Source: Fischerella sp. PCC 9605 (GTDB lineage: Bacteria; Cyanobacteriota; Cyanobacteriia; Cyanobacteriales; Nostocaceae). Taken from it: a stretch of DNA of 64,000 nt. The stretch spans positions 45,459-109,458 of the forward strand of contig NZ_KI912153.1 of assembly GCF_000517105.1 (NCBI RefSeq), given 5' to 3'. Made by a program: the position numbers and the translations under genes. Positions 9,390 through 16,490 of the stretch are shown here, piece after piece. Below the pieces are notes generated by a model. It was not told where the DNA came from. It did no database searches and saw only the letters and a program-made list of their open reading frames with translations. The number at the start of each line of letters is the position of its first letter. The stretch's first letter is position 1.

Positions 9390-9640
9390 GTTTGCGCCCC
9401 GTGAGGGGAAAAGGTAGTCTACGACTTCTGCGGTTACGTTTGAAGAATACGTGGAATGCCTTAAAGTTTCCGTCCCCGTAAGGGGAAAGGGTAGTCTACG
9501 ACGTTCAACGTTTCCGAACCTACACTAGATGTTTCTACATGGTGTTTCCGTCCCCGTGAGGGGAAAGGGTAGTCTACGACTTAACAGATAACTATATAGA
9601 TACCTATCTATATTACACAAAAATGTTTCCGCCCGTTTCC
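9390..9640. CRISPR. Short orphan CRISPR array (three repeats plus a degenerate fourth)
   Basis: Repeats of 36-37 bp lie at 9390-9425, 9466-9502 and 9544-9580. They start GTTTCCGTCCCC and end GTAGTCTACGAC, with an internal CCCC/GGGG palindrome. A stub beginning GTTTCCGCCC is at 9625-9640. Spacers are 9426-9465 (40 bp), 9503-9543 (41 bp) and 9581-9624 (44 bp). The first repeat is degenerate (GTTTGCGCCCC). No cas genes are in the window, so it would depend on Cas proteins from elsewhere or is a relic. Orientation cannot be fixed; the two outer copies are the most decayed. Confidence 0.88.
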
Positions 9641-9850
9641 AGATGAAGACCAACAGCCCAGAAGAGGCAATCATCCGGTAATTGTTAGAGTTATGGTCAT
9701 ACCACTGAGTGCATTGCTTTGGCGGGTGCTGCCATCCGAATTCGTCTTTGATTTGAGATGCGATCGCTTCCATACTAACTCCAGTTCTAGGAGCTGGAGA
9801 ATTGATGATTGCTATAGCCCTTTCTTCATCGGTGATAATTAGGGGCTAAA
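9641..9850 (-). other. Possible small coding relic of unknown function
   Basis: The minus strand is open for about 70 codons and reads ITDEERAIAIINSP, then MEAIASQIKDEFGW and an HPPKQCTQWYDHNS segment, before running into the CRISPR stub. A formal ATG lies at 9773. The composition looks protein-like, but I do not recognise a family and the C-terminal third would be CRISPR sequence. It may be part of the same decayed element as the flanking relics. Confidence 0.25.
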
Positions 9851-9941
9851 CTTTTCTTAGAAAAACCTGAGCGTTAGGATTCTCATAAATTTCAAAATCA
9901 TCGGGTATTGTTTCGACTAGAAATCCTTCACTCTTCATTGA

Positions 9942-10383
9942 CTTAAAACGCTTTTTGGGTGATTGCCCAAACAGGGGTACAAAAAATCTGGGTAAAATTG
10001 GGCAGCCGTCCCAGTCGGAGCGGGTTAACCTTGAATAGTTGCAGTAAGCTTGATGCTCCCAACCCGCTCCGACTGGGGAGCGGGTTTACTGGTTTGACGA
10101 GTAGATTTTTCATGACTTTTGCCCAATTTTACTAAGTTGGGTGTAGGGGGTGAAGTTGGCACTGTTGTGAGGAGCGATCGCTCTTGCGGGATCTGAGGCG
10201 GCCACTCAAAGGGAGCAGCGACTTGGGTGAAGTGGGCGCGTTTTTAGTCTGCTTTGACCAACACCATCAACTCCCTTCGGGAGGGAATAGGGAACTCAAC
10301 AGGGCGAGTGGACGTATGAAACCGAGGCGATCCTGGCACTAGATCAGCCGCCCGAAAAGGCGACGAGCAAGTACGCCGAACAC
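9942..10383 (+). pseudogene. Unknown coding relic (copy A, part Y), interrupted by a 168-bp insertion
   Basis: Positions 9942-9978 are identical over 37 bp to the reverse complement of 16349-16385. After an insertion the match resumes at 10147 and runs to about 10235. On this strand the encoded text is GVKLALL..GAIALAGSEAATQREQRLG, against GVKLALLFGASVALGAEATTQ on the minus strand of the other copy. Further on, 10301-10383 reads GEWTYETEAILALDQPP and EKATSKYAEHKAF, also protein-like. The family is unknown to me. Stops and frame changes make it nonfunctional. Confidence 0.5.
9979..10146. mobile_element. MITE-like element with nested inverted repeats and 5-bp target duplication
   Basis: A 168-bp insertion splits the relic; the homologous site near 16349 lacks it. 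GGGGT flanks both sides (9974-9978 and 10147-10151), consistent with a target-site duplication. The outer arms 9992-10004 and 10120-10132 are perfect (GTAAAATTGGGCA and its complement). The inner arms 10010-10026 and 10061-10077 form a perfect 17-bp repeat containing GGAGCGGGTT. The termini ACA...TGT are weakly inverted. There is no coding capacity, so any transposition would need an enzyme in trans. Confidence 0.72.
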
Positions 10384-10390
10384 AAAGCTT

Positions 10391-10849
10391 TCATAGTTCG
10401 CCTGTTGGTGGAACAAACTGAGCAAAAACCTCTGCTGCGGTCAGATTTTTTGTTTCATTTGAAAAGCAATAATATGAAGGCTTTTCATCAATAAATATCT
10501 GATGATCAAAAACAAAATCTAATGGGAACTCGAATAGCCCAACAGGCATGATGTACTGGTTGTTCTGTTTCAATCTATAAAATAAATGACTTCCACATTT
10601 ATTGCAAAACCCACGTTCAGCCCATTGGGACGAACTAAATACGGTGATATTTTCTTCACCTTCAAACGAAGCATCACTGCCGCAATCTACCGCGAACAAG
10701 GGGCCGCCTGTCCATTTTCTACACATTTGACAATGGCATACCCCAATGTTTTTACTGATTGTTTTGACACAGATACGAGTTGCCCCACACAGGCAACTTC
10801 CTTTTCCTTCACTAGCTGCGACATCAGGTTGCTGCGTTAAACTTGCCAT
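10391..10849 (-). CDS. GFA-family (DUF636) zinc protein
   Basis: This 152-residue protein has the GFA (glutathione-dependent formaldehyde-activating enzyme-like, CENP-V) zinc pattern. CLCGATRI supplies the first CxC pair, CHCQMCRKWTGGP the second set and CNKCGSHLFYR the last CxxC. I start at the ATG at 10849, with GGGGAC 6 nt upstream, rather than a GTG seven codons earlier. Family members bind zinc and are often annotated as S-(hydroxymethyl)glutathione synthases, but the activity is disputed. It is monocistronic. Two stops at its 3' side separate it from the relic. Confidence 0.85.
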   Translation of the reverse strand: MASLTQQPDVAASEGKGSCLCGATRICVKTISKNIGVCHCQMCRKWTGGPLFAVDCGSDASFEGEENITVFSSSQWAERGFCNKCGSHLFYRLKQNNQYIMPVGLFEFPLDFVFDHQIFIDEKPSYYCFSNETKNLTAAEVFAQFVPPTGEL

Positions 10850-11021
10850 TTTTGTCCCCAGTATTTTCACTATCGCTCACATTGACGCTGACATTGAGCA
10901 GTACAAATATATCACTCTAAAACATTTCGCCACCACTTCATGGGCGATCGCGCTCGTGCTCCCGCAGGAATAACCCCAAACAACGCCCTCAGTTGAGTAT
11001 AGTAGCCTGTTTGTGCCCTTG

Positions 11022-12521
11022 GTAGAGTCGATGGCGGGTATTATCCCGCGCACCTCTGTGTTAAATCTGGGCGTGCAACTTTCGCGCGGTGGCTTCCGAT
11101 GTTCTTAGCACTTAGCTTTTGCTCATGTGCAGGTAATCGTGACAACTTTCGTGGATTGCCATCAAATTTTCCTTTTTCCAGTTGGCGTGATTTCCGTCCT
11201 TATGATGCAGGTGAACCTTTTCATCTGACAGGAATTTCAGCCCGCAGGCTGCACAAGTATGGTTTTGCCGTTTTAAAGCAAAAGAGGTTTTACCATCGTA
11301 GAGTTTGCTGTTGCGCTCACTCCAGTAGGTGATGTCTCCATCGAATGGTGATTTTGCACCTTTGACGTTGACGTGTTTGTTTTCGGAGTAGGGAACCGAC
11401 GGGAATGCTTTTTCTAGCATTTTCTTGCTAGTATCGCGGTTCTGTTTGGTTTCCTTGTTGAACACCTTAAAAGCTCTGTATTGAATGTGGTACAGCGAGA
11501 ATCGTGACCCGTTCATCCTACAAAAGCGGTGGTAGTTCCTCCAACCTCTGACTATAGGGGCTAATTTCTCAGCCTTAACCGTGACACCATAGTTCGAGTT
11601 ATTGACAATGCGCTTTATTTTCTGACGGAATGCTTTAAAGTTCTCCGCCGAGGGAGTACATCTAAACTTTCCGTTGCTCTGCACTCTAAAGTGCCAGCCA
11701 AGGAAATCAAAGCCATCTATCGTAGCGGTGAGCTTGGTTTTCTTCTCGCTGATTTTCATCCCCCGTTCTGCAAGGAATTGGCTGATTTTGACGGATTGCC
11801 AGTAATCTTGCTGCGGTGGATTTCAGAATCAGTTTTTGAAGGGACTTCGCTTTCCGGTAGTCTCCAACTTGAACAGCTTTGTACACTCTTTTTTGTAGGC
11901 GGAATAAATTACAGCGAAATTTCTTCCACGGTAATTTCTTCCAAGATTCACTAGTATTACTACTGTGCCTAATCATGCTCTAACTCCAAGCAAGTGTATT
12001 CTGAACACCTCAACCCAATTACGGGTTGTCCTACCCGAACTGAGGGAATTCCGCCGCTCGTCTAGCCTACACGGGGTTCGACCTGACCCATGACCCTTAG
12101 TTCGTTTTTATTCGTTCCCTCAGAGAGATTGTTTGTTCCCTTAGGTGTAGCCAGTTCGACCACTGGATTCCCTAGACTCTTGCCTCTTGCCAATGCACAC
12201 ATCGGCGGGAATTAGCTCCAGTTAAGTCGGGGTTTTGTTGTTGTGCCCCGCTTAGGGGTAGGTCGCTTTTCTAGGCTCTATTTCACCGTAGGAACTCCCT
12301 GTTAGCGCCAGTGTCACCCCACAACGGATGTCTGATTGCGCCCTGTTCCCAGCTTCACCCTCCAGAAACCGAGTCTGGTCAGTGTGGGCAGATAAGGAGT
12401 CACACCTGAGTCTGGTGGGCAGGTCTTTCACCTGCATCTTTCCGAGAGTTCAATCCTTTTAGGGATTGGTCAGCTTATTTACCGGATTGATTACCGGGAT
12501 TCGGCTAACAACGAATCGCGC
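11022..12521 (-). mobile_element. Group II intron with deleted intron-encoded protein
   Basis: On the minus strand, RNA-like sequence from about 12521 precedes the maturase reading frame, and downstream lies a domain V/VI-like region. That region has GAAAGTTGCACGCCC with its pairing partner, then a GCGGG..CCCGC stem ending ATCGACTCTAC at about 11022. The 5' end is provisional: GCGCG at 12517-12521 stands where GUGYG is expected. The element sits in the gap downstream of the 12552-13274 gene. With its reverse transcriptase destroyed it cannot move on its own; whether it splices is unknown. Confidence 0.7.
11112..11976 (-). pseudogene. Group II intron reverse transcriptase/maturase with internal deletion
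   Basis: Two frames carry the ends of one protein. 11976 downwards encodes the N-terminal RVT_N region (SESWKKLPWKKFRC, VYKAVQVGDYRKAKSLQ, ARLLAIRQ). 11759-11112 encodes the end of the RT palm (GMKISEKKTKLTAT, FDFLGWHF), the maturase X domain (IVRGWRNYHRFCRM) and a C-terminal HNH nuclease (CAACGLKF, HLHHKDGN, HESCHDYLH). The fingers and palm with the catalytic YxDD are gone; the join near 11765-11810 is also out of frame. The HNH and X domains might still be made from the ATG at 11759. Confidence 0.85.
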
Positions 12522-12533
12522 GCATTGTCCCCT

Positions 12534-12615
12534 CCAAAAACGGGCAGGCGCCTACTGACTCTGCGACAAGCCAACAGGACTAATCGATAATACAAAGAAG
12601 CCTGCCCGTTTTTGG
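12534..12615. repeat. 82-bp hairpin element, perfect 16-bp arms
   Basis: Arms 12534-12549 and 12600-12615 (CCAAAAACGGGCAGGC and its complement) are perfectly inverted around a 50-nt centre. The element overlaps the 3' end of the minus-strand gene 12552-13274, so that gene's last residues (KRAGFFVLSISP) come from the repeat. It lies about 12 nt on the 5' side of the proposed group II intron start. Confidence 0.75.
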
Positions 12616-13274
12616 TACGTGGAACCTTGCCTTCTGTACGGGCGACGAAGCACCATTGGGGGATCGGTCTTAACTGTCAGGACACAATAAAAGTGTAATT
12701 TTTTTCGGTGCATCTTATTTTGTTTCTTCCATCCATAACGGAAGCGATAGCGTTCGTAAACAGCTTCTGGGTATCTAGGATGTGATATTGATGTAACTTT
12801 GACTTCCGTGTTTTGAGGAACCATTGGTTCGTGAACTTTTTTGCGTGGAAGTTGAGGAACCACTTTTTGAGCCGCAGCTGCAAAGTCTGATTCGCTGGGA
12901 GAGGGGTTTTCTTTTAGTGCGATCGCTACAGCAGTCTTAAGTTTTTCTGGTTCCTTGACTAAGTGCAGTAATGGACGAGCTTGACGCTCATTCTTGATGT
13001 GTTCACCTAGTTCGCCAACTGCGTCAATGACCTTTTTGGCTCCTAGCAGCTGATTGATTCGTCGGTAGCCACCCCAGGCGTATAGTTCACGCTGGCAGTA
13101 CTCCTCAAAAGTTTTGTAACCAACTTCTCGGTAAATCTGTTCCTCCCGCATTTGCAGTATTTCATCAATTGCCTGCCACTCAAAACGATCAATGGCGGTG
13201 AAGGTTTCTTTGATGCTGCTGTTGAGAACACCGTAATCGGGAGTTGATGTTTTTTCGGATAAGAGTGTCAGCAT
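12552..13274 (-). CDS. Plasmid-type protein of unknown function, C-terminus altered
   Basis: Of 240 residues, the first 150 look like a protein class common on cyanobacterial plasmids. It has TAIDRFEWQAIDEILQMR, then GYKTFEEYCQRELYAWGG, YRRINQLLGAKKVIDAVG and ARPLLHLVKEPEKLKTAV. The FEEYC..RINQL region resembles a helix-turn-helix seen in DUF3102/ParB-like proteins, suggesting DNA binding. From about residue 175 the sequence becomes irregular, and the end derives from a hairpin repeat. The true C-terminus may therefore be lost. It follows three small regulators on the same strand. Confidence 0.55.
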   Translation of the reverse strand: MLTLLSEKTSTPDYGVLNSSIKETFTAIDRFEWQAIDEILQMREEQIYREVGYKTFEEYCQRELYAWGGYRRINQLLGAKKVIDAVGELGEHIKNERQARPLLHLVKEPEKLKTAVAIALKENPSPSESDFAAAAQKVVPQLPRKKVHEPMVPQNTEVKVTSISHPRYPEAVYERYRFRYGWKKQNKMHRKKLHFYCVLTVKTDPPMVLRRPYRRQGSTYQKRAGFFVLSISPVGLSQSQ

Positions 13275-13452
13275 GATTATTGCCCACTATGGAAAATGCT
13301 GAAAAATTCAGAACTGCAATTTAACCAAAGTGAGTATCTAGCTGAACTTTGGCTTTTACCAAAACTATGTCAGCATTATAATTAGCTCACTTTGTTGCCA
13401 AACGATTTGAGCAGGCGATCGCACTTGCTTGGACGGTAGGCGATCGCTTTAG

Positions 13453-13719
13453 TTAGGAGGTTTGGCTAAATGCACTTTTAACTTCTTCAATAGCAAGTGA
13501 TTCTATATTTGGCTGACACTCAATCCCTAGTATTTTGGCTATTCTGCCGAGAGTCTCAACCTTAATAGATTTATTCTTGTTGCTGGTTATTTGCCAAACA
13601 GCTGTACCTGTAACACCTGCGGCCTCACCAAGTTTTTGAAAAGATAAGCCTTTAGCTTTCATTGCTTCGGCTAAATCGTTTTCCAACCCTGGAACATCAA
13701 TTGTGATGGTAACTTTCAC
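13453..13719 (-). CDS. XRE-family HTH regulator
   Basis: This is a small protein of 88-90 residues. LAEAMKAKGLSFQKLGEAAGVTG, followed by AVWQITSNKNKSIKVETLGRIAKIL, is a typical Cro/C1 helix-turn-helix. The longest frame starts at TTG 13725, but the GTG at 13719 has AGGA at 7 nt and is the better start. It is a likely DNA-binding repressor of its own region. A hairpin (ATTAGCTG..CAGCTAAT) lies upstream at about 13756-13790. Confidence 0.75.
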   Translation of the reverse strand: MKVTITIDVPGLENDLAEAMKAKGLSFQKLGEAAGVTGTAVWQITSNKNKSIKVETLGRIAKILGIECQPNIESLAIEEVKSAFSQTS

Positions 13720-13971
13720 TTCCAATTCCTAATTCACCTTCTTAGATTGAAGCATTAACTATTAGCTGTTGGTTGACAACCGACAGCTAATGGTTTATGG
13801 AGTTTCCGAGGTTAACGATGATGTTAAGGAGGGGGAAAACAGGTATGTAATAGATCTCCTGTAATTAGGTATTCATCATTAACTTATCTGCCTGTCGTAA
13901 ATCATAAGCTGGTGGTTTATAAAAATCAAGCTAGTAGCACTAGCAATCTTTTGCAACCATTAGCTAATAGT

Positions 13972-14217
13972 TTATACCATAAATGTGAACCAGCGTTGCG
14001 TTTGGAAGTCGTCGTGGTCGTATGTAATTTTGGCTATCAGTTTCTCAAGGGCGTAAACTTCGTGGTCATAGAAGCTGCAAACAACTGATGTCAATTCTTC
14101 TGGGGCTACTGCTGATGCCTGTGTTTCAATGTAGTTTTCTAGTTCTGCTTGGGCTAGAGCTTGAGAGTCAACGAAGGGAGCGAACAGTGCTTGCTGTGTA
14201 TGTGTTGTGTAAGGCAT
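13972..14217 (-). CDS. Small hypothetical protein, 81 aa
   Basis: I do not recognise the family. The ATG has GAAGGAA 9 nt upstream, so it is probably a real gene. The sequence is polar and acidic in the middle (LENYIETQASAVAPEELTS) and ends HDDFQTQRWFTFMV; no signal or membrane segment is visible. Its position between two XRE regulators suggests a plasmid or integrated-element maintenance function, which is inference only. Confidence 0.55.
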   Translation of the reverse strand: MPYTTHTQQALFAPFVDSQALAQAELENYIETQASAVAPEELTSVVCSFYDHEVYALEKLIAKITYDHDDFQTQRWFTFMV

Positions 14218-14325
14218 AATAGATATTCCTTCGATAAAAAGGGGAAAGGCGATCGCACTAATTGTCCAGACAGGGGCGGTCGTCTTTTGTTATGCCTCTG
14301 TTTTACTAATGCGCTTAGTAATAAG

Positions 14326-14664
14326 TCAAGCAACATTTTTAATTTTCTGAGGTAGCTTTACTAACGGGCAACCCAAAAAATCTTCAATCCGAATAGAAAG
14401 CGCCTGACATATGCCTTCTAGCTTTTCAGTGGAAACTGTAGGCCCTGAATTCCTTGGACTTGACTCTGGGTATTCTCCACGTTCTAAATGTTGAATTAAC
14501 TGATAAGCACAGCCAGCGCGTTTAGCTAAAGACTGCATGGATTCCTTGCCCCGCAAAGTTTTAAGCTTTACACCTAATTCTTTGTTCCATCGAATAGATG
14601 CAATCAGGCTTTTATCAATAATCATTAATTCATTACCCAATTCACCAATTGCATTAGTAGACAT
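14326..14664 (-). CDS. XRE-family HTH regulator
   Basis: In this 112-residue protein, the part from about residue 30 is a Cro/C1 HTH (LGVKLKTLRGKESMQSLAKRAG, AYQLIQHLERGEYPES) ending with EKLEGICQALSIRIEDFL. There is no effector domain, so it is probably a simple repressor. It is the first of four minus-strand genes with a plasmid-like flavour. No ribosome site is obvious before the ATG. Confidence 0.78.
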   Translation of the reverse strand: MSTNAIGELGNELMIIDKSLIASIRWNKELGVKLKTLRGKESMQSLAKRAGCAYQLIQHLERGEYPESSPRNSGPTVSTEKLEGICQALSIRIEDFLGCPLVKLPQKIKNVA

Positions 14665-14750
14665 GATGCACTAAAATTACTAATTTGATTAGTAAAAAAA
14701 ACACAAAACTACCCATTTAAAGTATGCCTGATCCTTAGGAGTAAACAGCT

Positions 14751-14792
14751 ATAGCGGGCGTCTCCGCAACACCTGACTTGCACGCCCGCTAT
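14751..14792. repeat. GC-armed hairpin in the gap 14665-14983
   Basis: ATAGCGGGCGT at 14751-14761 pairs with ACGCCCGCTAT at 14782-14792 over 20 nt. It resembles the other GC-armed hairpins of this window. The remainder of the 319-bp gap has no gene; it includes text shared with the relics (a GCCAGTACTGCG-type block in inverse orientation near 14843-14862). Confidence 0.6.
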
Positions 14793-14983
14793 TTACCAGA
14801 TCCCAAACTGAGGCGAAACAACTGCACCCCACGACTCAAACGCAGTACTGGCAAACATTAGGCGTGATTTTGTCAACAGCACTCAATCGCAAACAGTTCT
14901 AATGAGGGACTTTTTTGATATTAATAATTCTCTTTCTTCCCGCTGTGCTTATGCAAAATTACCAATTGCCAATTACCCATTCC

Positions 14984-15466
14984 CTATTCCCCTGCTTGTT
15001 GTTTCAACAAATTGACCAAAGTATCGGATAACCACAAACCAGCGTCACGCAAAGCTTGAATTTCACCAGATATGCTAGGGATTAATCCACGTCTTTTTGC
15101 TAATATCAGCAAACCCCCTGTTCCAATAGTAGTAATGCCTAAAGCTTGACCGCAACGCCGTGCTGCCCGATCGTCAACAATCGCAGCACAGTCTGAATTT
15201 TTTAGTGCCAAACTTAATACTTGTGATTCTCCTTTTCCCAAATCCCAAGCTGCTACTTCAGGCGCAATAGTATTAACTTCTACTGTTTGTACCCAAGAAA
15301 TATTGGGTAATTGTGTTGATGCGGCATCATCTTTTGTTGTGACTTCTTCAAAAACACCCAATGGAACTAAAATTTCTGTGAATAATTGTGGAATTAATTG
15401 TGCTTGTTGACTTTTCAACATCACAATCAAAGGTGAAGAGTTAATAATTACACGATTAATCGACAT
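14984..15466 (-). CDS. DUF3368 PIN-domain toxin-like protein
   Basis: This 160-residue protein has PIN-like features. An N-terminal strand carries the first acceptor (VIINSSPLIVMLKSQ), with AAWDLGKGESQVLSLAL in the middle, then AAIVDDRAARRCGQALG and GTGGLLILAKRRGLIP. This is the DUF3368 layout of predicted VapC-like ribonucleases. The classical first Asp is replaced by Asn-Ser-Ser, as in other DUF3368 members. Its ATG overlaps the antitoxin gene by 11 nt, the translational coupling normal for type II toxin-antitoxin pairs. Confidence 0.85.
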   Translation of the reverse strand: MSINRVIINSSPLIVMLKSQQAQLIPQLFTEILVPLGVFEEVTTKDDAASTQLPNISWVQTVEVNTIAPEVAAWDLGKGESQVLSLALKNSDCAAIVDDRAARRCGQALGITTIGTGGLLILAKRRGLIPSISGEIQALRDAGLWLSDTLVNLLKQQAGE

Positions 15467-15710
15467 TTGTTAGTTCCTCGGCTAACTCTTGGGCAGTATA
15501 TTGCATAAAATCTACTTGGTAGCGTGATAATGCATTAATAAATTCAGCACGAGTTAGCCCAGCAATTTCTGCTGCTTTAGCTTGTGATACTTCACCTAAT
15601 TCATACCATTTGACTGCTGCTGCAATTCGCATTTCTTGGATAAATTCTGACGGATTTTTACGAAGTGCTGAAAATACTGTTTCTGGCAATTGAATCGGTA
15701 CTGTTCGCAT
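15456..15710 (-). CDS. UPF0175 antitoxin
   Basis: I start at the ATG at 15710 (MRTVPIQLPETVF), with GAGGA 8 nt upstream; the longer frame to 15827 is unlikely. The 84 residues contain a helix-turn-helix-like EVSQAKAAEIAGLTRAEFINAL, characteristic of UPF0175 proteins, which pair with DUF3368 PIN toxins. It presumably binds the toxin and the operon promoter. Sequence upstream (15711-15900) also shows text similar to the relic families and no further gene. Confidence 0.87.
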   Translation of the reverse strand: MRTVPIQLPETVFSALRKNPSEFIQEMRIAAAVKWYELGEVSQAKAAEIAGLTRAEFINALSRYQVDFMQYTAQELAEELTNVD

Positions 15711-15999
15711 AAATTTTTCCTCAGTTTCTAAGAATGATAAATCATTGAAGCTCGTGTTGTGCAGGTAGGGTTCACTCAGTGAGGCAAAACAACTGCTGGG
15801 GAGGCTTCTAACACTACTGGCAAACATTCTGATGATTTTATAAGCAGCACGGATACAGCAAATTCTTATGACGGCAGCATACCTGCAATGCCGCTACGAG
15901 TGTCCTGCTTCAGAAAATCCACTGTCCGCTACAAAGCGCGATCGCTAGAGTGAAGGAAACAGTGCATTCCTGGTGGTGCGATAATCCAACGGGCTTGTT

Positions 16000-16385
16000 C
16001 ATCAACAGAGAAACGAAGTGGGGCTAAGGGCAAGAATGTGGTGAATGCGCTTTGTGAGTACATAGTTCAACTGGGCAAGGAAACAAAAGCGCAGCGATCG
16101 CGCTCCGAACAAGGGGTCGTTAAGAAGCCTTCACTCTTTGGCGGTGGATGTCCACGCCCCTGATGCGGCGGTTTCTGATGAAGGAGTAACAAGAGCGATC
16201 GCTCACAAGAAAGGTTGCTACTTCGAGTATTGGGATGATGAGCCTACCAGAAGCAGTTAATTGCGAGGACAACCCAAGTCGGTACTCTCTTTGAGTGGTT
16301 GCCTCAGCTCCCAGCGCAACGCTCGCTCCGAACAACAGTGCCAACTTCACCCCTGTTTGGGCAATCACCCAAAAAGCGTTTTAAG
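16000..16385 (-). pseudogene. Unknown coding relic (copy B)
   Basis: This is the counterpart of the relic at 8826-10235, inverted and with its two parts in a different order. 16349-16385 matches 9942-9978 exactly, and 16000-16205 matches 8826-9020 at roughly two-thirds identity. The minus strand reads GVKLALLFGASVALG, then TTQREYRLGLSSQL and a short open frame to 16120. Here the site that carries the MITE in copy A is empty. I do not recognise the protein. The rest of 15711-16490 holds nothing else I can support. Confidence 0.5.
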
Positions 16386-16490
16386 CGACACCCCAACAGG
16401 CGATCGCATCGACAACAATCCCGACAGGGTGCATCGCAAGTTTCTTATTCACTTGCTCCCCGATTGGATATTTTTTGATTTGGAAGTTCC

